Assembly (NCBI RefSeq): GCF_000384035.1
Contig: NZ_KB913024.1
Span: forward strand, 2,813,128 to 2,877,127
Length of the DNA stretch: 64,000 nt
Origin: Actinopolyspora mortivallis DSM 44261
GTDB taxonomy: Bacteria; Actinomycetota; Actinomycetes; Mycobacteriales; Pseudonocardiaceae
Direction: 5' to 3'
Shown piece by piece: positions 15,680-24,423 of this stretch. The notes under the pieces were generated by a model. It did no database searches, was not told where the DNA came from, and worked only from the letters and a program-made list of their open reading frames with translations. Numbering within the stretch: the first letter of the stretch is position 1; each line of letters opens with the position of its first letter. Both the position numbers and the translations under genes were made by a program.

Positions 15680-16440
15680 GTGTGGGCGGTGATCGAGTTG
15701 TTGTTGCCGCGGCGTCCGCGGCGGTTTCGGCACCTCGGGCGCACGCGGTTGGATGACCGCAAGGCTCTGTGGGGGATCTTGTTCGTGCTCTACACCGGGA
15801 TCCGGTGGGAGTATCTGTCCCAGGAGTGGGGGTGTGGGTTCGGGTCGACGTGGTGGCCTCGGTGGGCCGAGTGGCAGCAGGCCGGGGTGTGGGACGAGGT
15901 GCAGCAGGTGCTGCTGGCCCGGCTGCGGGCGGCGGATCGGTTGGATGTCTCCCGGGCGGTGGTGGACTCGTCCTCCGTTCCGGCCAAGCGGGGACGTGCT
16001 AGCCCACAAGTGGGGCCGAGCCCGGTTGACCGAGGCCGACCGGGCTCGAAACACCATGTGCTCACCGAGGCGGTCGGCACACCGGGGGCAGTGCGCTCCC
16101 CCGGGCCGGTCGGCACGATCTGACACAGCTGCCCGGGATGGTGCAGACCCTGTCGGCTGTGGTGGCCACACCGGACGAACTGCTCGGTGACACGGCCTAC
16201 GACTCCCACACCTGCCGTGACGCCCTGACCAGTCAGGGCATCACACCCCGGCTCGGGAACCGCACACGTGTCCACGGGTCCGGACTCGGCAGGCTGCGCC
16301 GGGTCGTCGAAGCCGCCCTCGCCTGACTCCACGGAGCCCGCACACTCCACATCCAGTGGGAGACCCGCGACGACATGCACAAGGCCCTGCTCCCACTCGA
16401 CCACTGCATGATCCTCGCCCGCAAACACCCCGCAGTCTGA
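15680..16440 (+). pseudogene. IS5-like transposase, broken by frameshifts and a stop
   Basis: The first frame (15680 to about 16010) gives WAVIELLLPRRPRRFRHLG, LDDRKALWGILFVLYTGIRW and AVVDSSSVPAKRG, with the first catalytic Asp region. The frame then shifts; later pieces are LLGDTAYDSHTCRDALTSQG (second Asp) at about 16180 and LHGARTLHIQWETRDDMHKA up to a stop at 16440, after an in-frame stop at 16324-16326. The element cannot make an intact enzyme. It ends 26 bases before the first CRISPR repeat. Confidence 0.8.
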
Positions 16441-16465
16441 AAGGCCCCTAAAACCGGGCCACCAC

Positions 16466-17103
16466 GGCCCATCCCCGCGCCTGCGGGGAGCACCGGGCTG
16501 TGCGGTGCCGGGGCCACCGGTGGGATGGTCCATCCCCGCGCCTGCGGGGAACACGAGGCTGGAGTTGGTAGAGATAGAAAGAGACTAGGTCCATCCCCGC
16601 GCCTGCGGGGAGCACACAGCCAGAGCGTGGCGAGCAAGCGCTCGGGGTGGTCCATCCCCGCGCCTGCGGGGAACACCGCTACCACACATTTTGAGACCAG
16701 GAATCGCCAGGTCCATCCCCGCGCCTGCGGGGAGCACCCGAGGCTCTGGACTACCCCAGCGGTGGGGCCCGGTCCATCCCCGCGCCTGCGGGGAACACTG
16801 AAAACGGCCCGCTCGGACCTGGGCGAGGCACGGTCCATCCCCGCGCCTGCGGGGAACACCCGGTGCGGAGCAAGATATACGAAAAGGTCACCGGTCCATC
16901 CCCGCGCCTGCGGGGAGCACCCGTGCGTGGGCTTCGACTCGGTCCCAGTGGGAGGTCCATCCCCGCGCCTGCGGGGAGCACTGGTTGACGAGGGTGCTGG
17001 CGAGTACGAGATCGGGTCCATCCCCGCGCCTGCGGGGAGCACTCGAACTGCTTTATCAAACCCTGTACAAGCTTGGGTCCATCCCCGCGCCTGCGGGGAG
17101 CAC
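16466..17103 (-). CRISPR. Type I-E CRISPR array 1, 11 repeats, 10 spacers, no cas genes nearby
   Basis: Eleven 28-base repeats (first GGCCCATCCCCGCG..., the rest GGTCCATCCCCGCG..., all ending in AGCAC or AACAC) separated by ten spacers of exactly 33 bases. Starts: 16466, 16527, 16588, 16649, 16710, 16771, 16832, 16893, 16954, 17015, 17076. Repeat sequence and hairpin (CCCCGCGCCTGCGGGG) are type I-E. By analogy with other I-E repeats (GTGCTCCCCGC at the 5' end), crRNA is made from the minus strand, which puts the leader beyond 17103 and the oldest repeat at 16466, the one with a changed base. All spacers differ from each other by eye. Confidence 0.97.
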
Positions 17104-17200
17104 ACGTACTGACCTGCGACTTCGTAGCAGCGTTATCCAGTTGTGATCTCTGGTGGGGAACGCACGCATCCTAGCCATCTCGATCCGGCGGCCACAACGC
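17104..17200 (-). promoter_or_regulatory. Probable leader of CRISPR array 1
   Basis: Sequence next to the leader-end repeat contains TGACCTGCGA (17110-17119), also found at the same position beside array 2 (63149-63161, TTGGTGACCTGCGA). The shared motif supports the orientation. The lower-GC part extends to about 17145. Confidence 0.55.
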
Positions 17201-17321
17201 CTTCCCCGCACTCGCGGCAGCGGCGAGCGAGCTCCTCACCTCCGGCAGCGCCCTCCGCCCCGCACACGGGCCCCGGCCGAGGACCATCGACCGGGACCCG
17301 CCAGACACCGCGCGAGGAAAC

Positions 17322-18509
17322 TCAGCCACGCGGGACGTGCAGCAACAGCGCGTCTCCCTGGCCACCGCCGCCGCACAGGGCCGCCGCGCCGTCACCGCCG
17401 CCGCGCCGTCGCAGTTCCAACGCCAGGTGCAGAGCCAACCGCGCCCCGGACATCCCGATCGGATGCCCCAGCGCGATGGCGCCCCCGTTGACGTTCACCT
17501 TGTCCTCGTCCAGGCCGAGCGCCCTGGTGGAGGCGATGCCCACGGCGGCGAAGGCCTCGTTGATTTCCACGAGATCCAGCTCGGACGGATCGGAACCGGC
17601 CCGGGCACAGGCGGCCCTGATCGCGTTGGAGGGCTGCTCGTGCAGACTCGCGTCCGGACCCGCCACCACACCGTGCCTGCCGACCTCGGCGATCCAGTCC
17701 AGCCCCAGCTGCTGGGCCCTGGACTTGCGCATCACGACCACGGCGGCGGCCCCGTCCGAGATCTGCGAGGCGGAACCGGCCGTGATCGTGCCCTCCGGGT
17801 CGAAGGCCGGACGCAGTTTGCCCAACCCCTCCGTCGTGGTGTCCTCCCGGATCCCCTCGTCCTGGTCGACGAGCAGCGGCTCGCCCTTGCGGCGGGGCAC
17901 GGTGACCGGGGTGATCTCCTCGGCGAACACCCCACGCCGCGCGGCGGCCGCGGCACGGTGGTGCGAACGGGCGGCGAAGGCGTCCTGCTCGCCCCGGGTC
18001 AGCCCGTAGTAGGAGTTGTACTTCTCGGTGGAAGCCCCCATGGCCATCTGGTCGAAGGCGCAGAACAGCCCGTCGTGAGCCATGTGGTCGAGCATGTTCA
18101 CATCGCCGTACTTGAACCCCTCACGGGACTTGCCCAGCAGATGCGGCGCCTGGGTCATCGACTCCTGGCCACCGGCCACGACCACGTCGAACTCCCCGGC
18201 CCGGATCTGCTGGTCGGCCAACGCGATGGCGTCCAGCCCGGACAGGCAGACCTTGTTCACCGTCAACGCGGGCACGTCCATGCCGATACCCGCCTCCACG
18301 GCGGCCTGACGCGCGGGAATCTGGCCCGCCCCGGCCGTGAGCACCTGCCCCATGATCGTGTACTCCACCAGGCCCGGTTCCACTCCGGCGCGTTCCAGCG
18401 CCGCCCTGATGGCCATCCCTCCGAGCTGTGCTCCGGAAAAATCCTTCAACGAGCCGAGCAGCCGTCCCATGGGCGTACGGGCCCCGGCCACGATCACGGA
18501 ACTCTCCAC
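17322..18509 (-). CDS. Acetyl-CoA C-acetyltransferase (thiolase)
   Basis: 395 residues. Condenses or cleaves acetoacetyl-CoA/acetyl-CoA. The nucleophilic Cys is in [14 protein letters not shown] (about 89), the catalytic His in NEAFA...[16 protein letters not shown], and the C-terminal Cys in [17 protein letters not shown] at 18509 has GGGAGG upstream. It matches M. tuberculosis fadA4 (Rv1323) by family and position, being divergent here from the methylmalonyl-CoA epimerase gene as a near neighbour. Roles in polyhydroxyalkanoate, isoprenoid or ethylmalonyl-CoA metabolism are possible; the epimerase next door favours acyl-CoA/propionate metabolism. Confidence 0.92.
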   Translation of the reverse strand: MESSVIVAGARTPMGRLLGSLKDFSGAQLGGMAIRAALERAGVEPGLVEYTIMGQVLTAGAGQIPARQAAVEAGIGMDVPALTVNKVCLSGLDAIALADQQIRAGEFDVVVAGGQESMTQAPHLLGKSREGFKYGDVNMLDHMAHDGLFCAFDQMAMGASTEKYNSYYGLTRGEQDAFAARSHHRAAAAARRGVFAEEITPVTVPRRKGEPLLVDQDEGIREDTTTEGLGKLRPAFDPEGTITAGSASQISDGAAAVVVMRKSRAQQLGLDWIAEVGRHGVVAGPDASLHEQPSNAIRAACARAGSDPSELDLVEINEAFAAVGIASTRALGLDEDKVNVNGGAIALGHPIGMSGARLALHLALELRRRGGGDGAAALCGGGGQGDALLLHVPRG

Positions 18510-18725
18510 GACTACCTCCCGCTGCGGTCACGCTGGCGTGTTCGACGACGAACCGGAAACGACCACCATCATGACCCCGTCCCAGCGGGCGGGACCATCC
18601 CCGTTCCCAGCGGAGCCGGGATCTGTGAGTCGCCACACAGCCCGCCGGGCCTCCACGTCCCTCCCGTTCCACGCCCGAGGAGGCCGCTTCCGCGCCGGGG
18701 GATCACGGCGTTAGGCTGCGCACCC

Positions 18726-19166
18726 ATGCGGGAGGAACTCGGCGAGCTGGTGACCGGTATCGACCACGTCGGCATCGCGGTGGCCGACCTCGACGAAGCG
18801 GTGCGCTTCCACAGCGAGACCTTCGGCCTGGTACTCACCCACCAGGAGGTCAACGAGGAGCAGGGCGTGCGGGAGGCGATGCTCGCCGCCGGGGACGACA
18901 CCAGCGACAGCACGCGGATCCAGCTGCTCGCCCCCTCTCGGCAGGACTCGACCATCGCCACGTTCCTGGACCGCAACGGCCCGGGGCTGCAGCAGCTGGC
19001 CCTGCGGGTGACCGACATCGAGGCCGCCTGCTCCCGCCTTCGGAACAAGGGACTGCGGCTGCTTTTCGACACCCCCCGCCCGGGGACGGCGGACAGCCGG
19101 GTGAACTTCGTCCACCCCAAGGACGCCGGTGGTGTGCTGGTCGAACTCGTCCAGCCCGCCGAGTGA
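18726..19166 (+). CDS. mce: Methylmalonyl-CoA epimerase
   Basis: 146 residues, VOC (glyoxalase) fold. Interconverts (R)- and (S)-methylmalonyl-CoA in propionate catabolism, between propionyl-CoA carboxylase and the B12-dependent mutase. Metal ligands are in GIDHVGIAVADLDEAVRF (His about 13), QQLALRVTDIEAA and the final VLVELVQ (Glu). ATG at 18726 gives the family length, and the ORF continues upstream only as shadow. Mycobacterial orthologue Rv1322A lies in the same place. A cobalamin adenosyltransferase, needed by the mutase, is coded at 36.6 kb. Confidence 0.92.
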   Translation: MREELGELVTGIDHVGIAVADLDEAVRFHSETFGLVLTHQEVNEEQGVREAMLAAGDDTSDSTRIQLLAPSRQDSTIATFLDRNGPGLQQLALRVTDIEAACSRLRNKGLRLLFDTPRPGTADSRVNFVHPKDAGGVLVELVQPAE

Positions 19167-19194
19167 GCCCCCGGGAGACCACGAGGACCGGGGC

Positions 19195-19581
19195 TCAGTG
19201 CTGCCGCGCGGTGCGGGAACGATGGGCGGAGTTCGCCTCCGGCAGGGCCGCCAGGCCCACGACCACGGCCAGCACACCGACCACCCAGCTCGTCCACGCC
19301 GCCCCGCCGAGCCCCGCGTAGCCGAACACCCACGGCGAGAGCACCAGCAGAACGCCGAGCACCACGTGGGCGTACTCGCTGGCCACGGACCCGGGCATCG
19401 CCAACGACCAGATCCCGGAGACGGCCAGCAGGGCACCGAGCAGGATCATCGCGGTCAGCGCGGCGGGCCCGGTCACGGTCCACAGCGTCGCGAGGATCAG
19501 GTAGACACCGAGCAGCAGCGCTCCCCAGTCCTGCCAGCGCGTCCACGGACGCGCCCCGGAACCGCCCGAACCACGAGCCAT
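19195..19581 (-). CDS. SPW-repeat membrane protein
   Basis: 128 residues with four membrane segments in two hairpins: DWGALLLGVYLILATLW, ALTAMILLGALLAVSGIWSL, AHVVLGVLLVLSPWVFGYAG and WTSWVVGVLAVVVGLAAL. The second half holds the SPW motif (LSPWVFGY), and the first ends in GIWSL at the corresponding place. The family is of unknown function. ATG at 19581, divergent from the coiled-coil gene. Confidence 0.8.
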   Translation of the reverse strand: MARGSGGSGARPWTRWQDWGALLLGVYLILATLWTVTGPAALTAMILLGALLAVSGIWSLAMPGSVASEYAHVVLGVLLVLSPWVFGYAGLGGAAWTSWVVGVLAVVVGLAALPEANSAHRSRTARQH

Positions 19582-19747
19582 GTCGACCACCCCCCGTTTT
19601 CCGCTGTCTCCACTCCGATGCTCCCCCCGGCCCGCCGTGCGGTCAACGAACACCCGAAACCGGTGGCACGTGTGATTTCGGCACGTCTTCGGGTCCCGAA
19701 CCACACACCGGGCAACATCACCGGCCGTTCGGAGGTAGCGTTGTGCC

Positions 19748-21253
19748 ATGGGTCTTGCCGACGATCGTGATCTGCTACCGCTGGGCTCGGGCTTCGACAT
19801 CGTCCGGAAGGGCGGCTACGACCGGGCTCAGGTGGACGAGCACCTGGAACGCATCGACGCGGACCTGCGTCTGATCGCCTCGGACCGGGACGCGGCCGTC
19901 TCCCAGGCCGCCGACCTGTCCAAACAGCTCGAATCCGCCCGCTCCGAGATCGAGAACCTGCGGGGACAGGTCGAACGTCTGGGCAAACCCCCGACCACGA
20001 TGGAGGGCCTCAGCGAGCGTCTCCAGCGGATGCTGCGGCTGGCCCAGGAGGAAGCCGGAGAGATCCGCGGCAAGGCGGAGAGCGACGCCACCGCGATCCG
20101 CGAACGTGCCGAGCAGGAAGCCAGTGACCTGCGCAACCGCTACGAGAAACTGATCGCGGAACTGGACGCCCGGCGCACCGAGATGGAGGCCGAGCACCGT
20201 TCCGTGCTGGAGAACGCCCGGGCCGAGGCCGAGCGGATCACCACCGAGGCCGAGGAGAACCGCAAACGCGCCGACGAGGAGTCCGAGGCCAGGCGAGCCC
20301 AGATCGAGGAGGACTTCGAGATCGCCATGGCCGCCCGGCGCAGCGAGTCCATGCGGATGCTGGCCGACCAGGAGGCCGAGAGCAAGGCCGAGGCCGAACG
20401 ACGCGTCACCGAGGCCACCGAGGAGGCCGACCGCAGGCTGCGGGAGGCCACCAACGAGGCCCACCGGCGCGTCGCCGAGGCCACCGAGGAGGCGGAACGG
20501 CTGACCCGGGAGAGCACCGAGGCGGCCGAGAAGCGCGAGCGGGAGAGCAGGCAGGAGGCCCAGCGGCTGGTCGCCGAGGCCGAACAGAAGGCCGCGGACA
20601 CGGTCGCCGAGGCCACCGAGGAGGCCACGCGACTGCTGGAGGCGGCCGTGCTGGAGAGCAGGCGGCTCCGCTCCCGCGCCCGCGCCGACGCCGAGCAGCG
20701 GATCGCGGCCACCACCGCCGAGTGCGAGCGTCGGCTGGCCCGGGCCGACGAACAGGTCACCACGCTCACCGAGCTGCGGGACAACGTGGCCGCCAAGCTG
20801 CGGGACGCCGCGGAGATGATGGGCCAGACCACTCCGATCCTGCAACGGCTGGCCACCGACGACTCCGAGGAACAGCGGCTGCGCGAGGCCGCGGACGAGG
20901 CGCGGCAGCGGGAACTCGACTCCGCCCGGGCGGACCTGGACGGGGAGGAGTCGGGCTCCGCCCCGCAGAAGCCGGACTCGGAAAGGGATAGCACCGCCTG
21001 GGACTCGGAGTCGGCAGACTCCGGGGAGGAATCCGGCGTCGACGGCACGGCCACGACCGACACGGACTCCACGGCGATGCTGGACCAGCGCACGACCCGG
21101 ATCGAGCTGTCCCGACTGCCCCAGCAGACGGCGGAAACGGGAGAGGACGCCCCCACCAGGAAACTCCCGGTGCCCGAGGGCGACGGCGCGGCGGAGGCCG
21201 AGACCGGGGACTCCGGGGCCGCGAACACCGAACACCGGGTGGGGCGAACCTGA
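19748..21253 (+). CDS. DivIVA-domain, long coiled-coil protein (Scy/FilP-like)
   Basis: 501 residues. The N-terminus (SGFDIVRKGGYDRAQVDEHL) is a DivIVA-type membrane/polar anchor, followed by coiled coil with barely a break to about residue 390, made of Glu/Ala/Arg-rich repeats (EATEEADRRLREATNEAHRR, EATEEATRLLEAAVLESRRL). The last 100 residues are acidic and disordered. Such proteins organise the polar growth machinery or an intermediate-filament-like scaffold in mycelial actinobacteria; the exact role here is inferred from architecture. Its stop codon lies in a hairpin shared with the convergent hydrolase gene. Confidence 0.75.
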   Translation: MGLADDRDLLPLGSGFDIVRKGGYDRAQVDEHLERIDADLRLIASDRDAAVSQAADLSKQLESARSEIENLRGQVERLGKPPTTMEGLSERLQRMLRLAQEEAGEIRGKAESDATAIRERAEQEASDLRNRYEKLIAELDARRTEMEAEHRSVLENARAEAERITTEAEENRKRADEESEARRAQIEEDFEIAMAARRSESMRMLADQEAESKAEAERRVTEATEEADRRLREATNEAHRRVAEATEEAERLTRESTEAAEKRERESRQEAQRLVAEAEQKAADTVAEATEEATRLLEAAVLESRRLRSRARADAEQRIAATTAECERRLARADEQVTTLTELRDNVAAKLRDAAEMMGQTTPILQRLATDDSEEQRLREAADEARQRELDSARADLDGEESGSAPQKPDSERDSTAWDSESADSGEESGVDGTATTDTDSTAMLDQRTTRIELSRLPQQTAETGEDAPTRKLPVPEGDGAAEAETGDSGAANTEHRVGRT

Positions 21254-21275
21254 GCCGTCAGCGCCCCGCTCAGGT
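21248..21275. terminator. Hairpin over two convergent stop codons
   Basis: ACCTGAGC (21248-21255) and GCTCAGGT (21268-21275) form a perfect 8-bp stem, 12-base loop. The left arm includes the stop of the coiled-coil gene and the right arm the stop of the hydrolase gene; a likely two-way terminator. Confidence 0.5.
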
Positions 21276-22097
21276 GAGTTCGGCCAACCAGTCCCCCACG
21301 GCGGCGGCGAAGGCGGTCGGGTTCTCCAGCGGAGCCAGGTGTCCGGCCTCGGGCAGGGTCATCGACCGGGCGTGCGGCAGCAGCTCCGCCATCTCCCGGG
21401 CCACGTCGGCGGAACTGAGCGTGTCCTCCTCCCCACGCAGCACCAGGGCCGGTCCCTCGTAGGTCCGCAACACCTCCGAGCTGTCCGGCCGCGCGGCCAT
21501 CGCCCGCTGGGCCCAGGCCACCCCCTCGGGAGGTTGTTCCTCGACCAGACTGCGCGCCGTGCGGACCACCTCGGGGCGTCGTTGCCACGTCGTCGGCCCG
21601 AGCAGACCGGGCAGGCTGTTGTCGGCCAACCAGCCGCTCACCCCTTCGCGTTCGGCGCGTTCGGCGACCGACAGCCGGTTCCGGCGCTGTTCCTCCCCGT
21701 CGGAGTCGGGCCTGGTGTCGGCGAGCACGAGCCCGGCCACCCGCTCCGGGGCCCTGCGCAGCACCGACATGGCCACATAGCCGCCCATGGAGCATCCGCC
21801 CAGGTACGCGCGGGGCAGCTCCAGCCGGTCGAGCAGCGCGAGCACGTCCTCGGCGGCCACCTCCAGACTCGGCGACCCCGTCTCGTCCTCACCGGCCCGC
21901 CGCCGTTTCTCCGGACCCGGTGTCGGGGAACCGTCCAGCGTGCTGCGCCCCAACCCACGCTGGTCCGGTGTGACGAGGCGGAACCGCCCCTCCAGTTCGG
22001 CACGCGCGTCCCGCCACATCCGCTCGTCCACCGGAAAGGCGTGCAGCAGCACCAGCGGTGGACCCACTCCCGATTCGACGTAGTGCACGGTCCCCAT
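21270..22097 (-). CDS. Alpha/beta hydrolase
   Basis: 275 residues, alpha/beta-hydrolase fold. Oxyanion region PPLVLLHAFPVDERMW, nucleophile elbow GGCSMGGYVAM (Ser about 105), acid region LVLRGEEDTLSS and catalytic His in LPEAGHLAPLENP. There is an insertion of about 20 charged residues (GPEKRRRAGEDETGS) before the elbow. Substrate unknown; 3-oxoadipate enol-lactonase and haloperoxidase-like enzymes are the nearest in pattern. ATG at 22097. It follows the next hydrolase gene in the same direction after about 70 bases, so the two may be one transcript. Confidence 0.8.
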   Translation of the reverse strand: MGTVHYVESGVGPPLVLLHAFPVDERMWRDARAELEGRFRLVTPDQRGLGRSTLDGSPTPGPEKRRRAGEDETGSPSLEVAAEDVLALLDRLELPRAYLGGCSMGGYVAMSVLRRAPERVAGLVLADTRPDSDGEEQRRNRLSVAERAEREGVSGWLADNSLPGLLGPTTWQRRPEVVRTARSLVEEQPPEGVAWAQRAMAARPDSSEVLRTYEGPALVLRGEEDTLSSADVAREMAELLPHARSMTLPEAGHLAPLENPTAFAAAVGDWLAELT

Positions 22098-22166
22098 GGT
22101 GCCGGACGTGATCGGTTCCCGCGCGCCGTGGTGATCTCCGGACCTCGCGGGAACAGGTGGCCGCGC

Positions 22167-22916
22167 TCAGGAGTCCACGATGGTGACCTGGTGAGTGTGG
22201 GACTCGCCCTCCCAGTGTCGCGGCAGCGGGGTGGGAACCTCGGGGGCCACGATCCGCACGACGGCGTCGAGTGCCTGCTCGGCCTTGCCCACCCACAGGT
22301 GCTTGGTGTCGGGGAAGGCGGTCACCTCCGCCTGGGTCAGCGGGGCGAATCCGCGTTCGGCCTCCGCCGGTGGGAGGAAGTCGTCGTGCTCGGGGACCAG
22401 GGCGTGTACCGGCTTGCCGGACTCCGCCCAGGCACGCAGGTGCTCCGGACGGCTCCATCGCAGCGGCGGGGAGAGCAGCACCGCCCCCCGCACCAGCGGG
22501 TCGAGCCCGTGCACCAGGGTCAGGTCGGTGCCGAAGGACCACCCCACCAGCCACACCTCGGGCAGGTCGTGGAACTCGGCGTACTCCAGGGCCGCCGCCA
22601 CGTCGAAGCGCTCCGAGTTCCCGTTGTCGAAGCTGCCCTCGCTGCGTCCGGCCTCACTCGCCGTCCCCCGGGTGTTGAACCGGAGCACGGCCAGGTCGGC
22701 CAGGGCGGGAAGACGCCAGGCCGCCTTGCGGAAGAGGTGGGAGTCCATCATCCCGCCGTGGGTGGGCAGCGGGTGCAGGCACACGAGGGTGGCCCGGGGC
22801 TCGGCGTGTTCGGGCAGGGCCAGTTCCCCGACGAGCCGCAGCCCGTCGGCGGTGTGCAGCGTGATGCCCTCCCTGCGTCCGGGCAGCACGGTGTTCGCGC
22901 GAATCTCGGTGCTCAT
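22167..22916 (-). CDS. Alpha/beta hydrolase of the dienelactone-hydrolase-like type
   Basis: 249 residues. It begins with a beta-rich segment (GITLHTADGLRLVGELALPE), then LVCLHPLPTHGGMMDSHLF, a nucleophile elbow VGWSFGTDLTL, LVPEHDDFLPP (acid) and FPDTKHLWVG (His). This is the pattern of actinobacterial KANL/dienelactone-like hydrolases annotated only as alpha/beta hydrolase; no substrate can be named. It lies between the other hydrolase and the small zinc-binding protein gene, all leftward. Confidence 0.78.
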   Translation of the reverse strand: MSTEIRANTVLPGRREGITLHTADGLRLVGELALPEHAEPRATLVCLHPLPTHGGMMDSHLFRKAAWRLPALADLAVLRFNTRGTASEAGRSEGSFDNGNSERFDVAAALEYAEFHDLPEVWLVGWSFGTDLTLVHGLDPLVRGAVLLSPPLRWSRPEHLRAWAESGKPVHALVPEHDDFLPPAEAERGFAPLTQAEVTAFPDTKHLWVGKAEQALDAVVRIVAPEVPTPLPRHWEGESHTHQVTIVDS

Positions 22917-22979
22917 CGCCGAGATAATCCCACGGGAGAGTGAAACGAGGCGCCGTGGGCCGAGCCGCGTCGCCGGAGG

Positions 22980-23291
22980 TCACACCATGCCGAAGCCGCG
23001 TCCGCTGCGTTTGCGCGCGTGCCAACAGCCGGTGTGCCAGTGCCTGCGGTCCCGCACCGTGCCGTACTCGTCGGCCGGCCAGATCACCACGTGTCCGACC
23101 CCGGGTCTGATCTCGTGGTCGCACCCCGGGCAACGGTAGGTCTTCCTGGCCTGCTCCGCGGGAACGGTCCGGACGATCCACTCCCCGTCCGGGGCCGTCT
23201 CGGTACGCGCGAAGCCGAAACCGGAGCCGAGTGGGCGCGAGGCGGAGGCCTCCGGCTTCGCTGAACGCTTGGGGCGGTTTCGACGAGGCAC
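22980..23291 (-). CDS. Small zinc-binding protein (annotated as ATP/GTP-binding in relatives)
   Basis: 103 residues from GTG at 23291 (PRRNRPKRSAKPEA). A basic N-terminus leads to GEWIVRTVPAEQARKTYRCP and a probable zinc site, CPGCDHEI...HWHTGCWHARK. This matches a conserved actinobacterial family often labelled ATP/GTP-binding protein on weak grounds; the Cys/His pattern points to metal binding instead. The longer open frame upstream (to 23534) has unlikely composition. Confidence 0.7.
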   Translation of the reverse strand: MPRRNRPKRSAKPEASASRPLGSGFGFARTETAPDGEWIVRTVPAEQARKTYRCPGCDHEIRPGVGHVVIWPADEYGTVRDRRHWHTGCWHARKRSGRGFGMV

Positions 23292-23349
23292 GCCGCCCAC
23301 GTTAACCGGGCCCGGTCGGTACGGACCGTTCCCCGTGCGGGAACGGTGC

Positions 23350-24336
23350 TCAGGCGTGCGGAAGACGTGGCCAGACGCGCTCGGCCAGCCCCCGCGCGAA
23401 CTCACACGCCCGCGTCCCGTCGGCCTCGGGCAGGAAAACCACCAGCATGGCGACCTCGACCTGCCCGGACCGGGAGGGGCCGAACGGGATGTGGGCGGTT
23501 TCCGCCGAGCACAACCCCACCCGAGGGTCGTCACCGACGATGTCCACCACGGTGCGACGTCCCGCCGTGCGCTCCACCACGGAGGTGGCGTCCTTCCGCC
23601 GTGGCGGGGTCCCGGCCGTGTGGGTCAGCTCCACGCTGGGATCCCGGATCGTCTCCCCACCCCACCGGCACGTGTGCCCGGACAGGACGCCTTCAGCCTC
23701 GGCTTCCTCCAACCCGGGGACACGATTCACCACATCCGTGGACAGCAGCGCGCAGGGATCCACGAAGGCCAGGGAGTTCTCCGGGAACCGTCGGTGCTCG
23801 ACCTCCCCCGCGTCGATGATCCCGGCCGCCTGCCGCGCCCCGGCCTCGGCCAGCGAGCACAACCCCACCGAGACCTCACCGGACAGGGAGTCCGCGTCCA
23901 CCCGCAGGGCCACCCCGTCCGCGAACAGGATCCGCCACGTGCAGTGCTCGGGCACCGGAGGCTCACGCACCAACCGCAGCCCGTCCTGCCGGGACACGGG
24001 ATTGTCCTCGGTCAGCCGCCGTGGCTCCACCCGACGCGGACGCCCCACCGACACCTGGACCAGCTGCCCCGGTCGGGGACGCACGTGCGCCAGGCAGTAC
24101 TCCAGCGACACCGTTTCGGCCTGCTCCGCCCGCCCGAACTCCTCCAGCGACCGCGGCCGGAGGAGACTGCACGGGTCGAGGGTGCGCGGATCACCGAGCG
24201 CCGCCTCGGAGGACACCCCGCCTCCGGAGTCCTCGCGGGGGCCCTGCCGTGGGGAGAACACGCATCCGGACAACCCGGCCACCACCATCAGCAGCACCGC
24301 GAACCGGCTGAGGTAACGGCACGAGCGCACGGCCAC
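23350..24336 (-). CDS. DUF3558-like lipoprotein with two repeated domains
   Basis: 328 residues from GTG at 24336, which has GGAGGT six bases upstream. Lipobox VAGLSGC near residue 25. Two similar domains follow, each starting with a DPCSLL / DPCALLS motif (LDPCSLLRPRSLEEFGRAEQ, then FVDPCALLSTDVVNRVPGLE) and each with later Cys (CTWRI..., CRWGG...), as in DUF3558 lipoproteins of actinobacteria. Membrane-anchored, outside the cell; function unknown. It ends just before the divergent small zinc-binding gene region and follows the dha operon in the same direction. Confidence 0.72.
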   Translation of the reverse strand: MAVRSCRYLSRFAVLLMVVAGLSGCVFSPRQGPREDSGGGVSSEAALGDPRTLDPCSLLRPRSLEEFGRAEQAETVSLEYCLAHVRPRPGQLVQVSVGRPRRVEPRRLTEDNPVSRQDGLRLVREPPVPEHCTWRILFADGVALRVDADSLSGEVSVGLCSLAEAGARQAAGIIDAGEVEHRRFPENSLAFVDPCALLSTDVVNRVPGLEEAEAEGVLSGHTCRWGGETIRDPSVELTHTAGTPPRRKDATSVVERTAGRRTVVDIVGDDPRVGLCSAETAHIPFGPSRSGQVEVAMLVVFLPEADGTRACEFARGLAERVWPRLPHA

Positions 24337-24423
24337 CAACCTACCTCCGGGATCCCGCCGGTCAGGACTCCGGTGACTCACCCGCGACGGGAGCCCCCGG
24401 AGGGAACACCCCGCCCGCCGGGG

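Noticed and set aside
16525..17112. ORFs with repeated PSPRLRG/SIPAPAGNT-type peptides
   Set aside because: They are translations of the CRISPR repeats of array 1 (and of array 2 at 62.4-63.1 kb), not a repeat protein.
22980..23534. ATP/GTP-binding function for the small protein
   Set aside because: No P-loop or GTPase motif is visible; the label in relatives seems inherited. The Cys/His pattern points to zinc.
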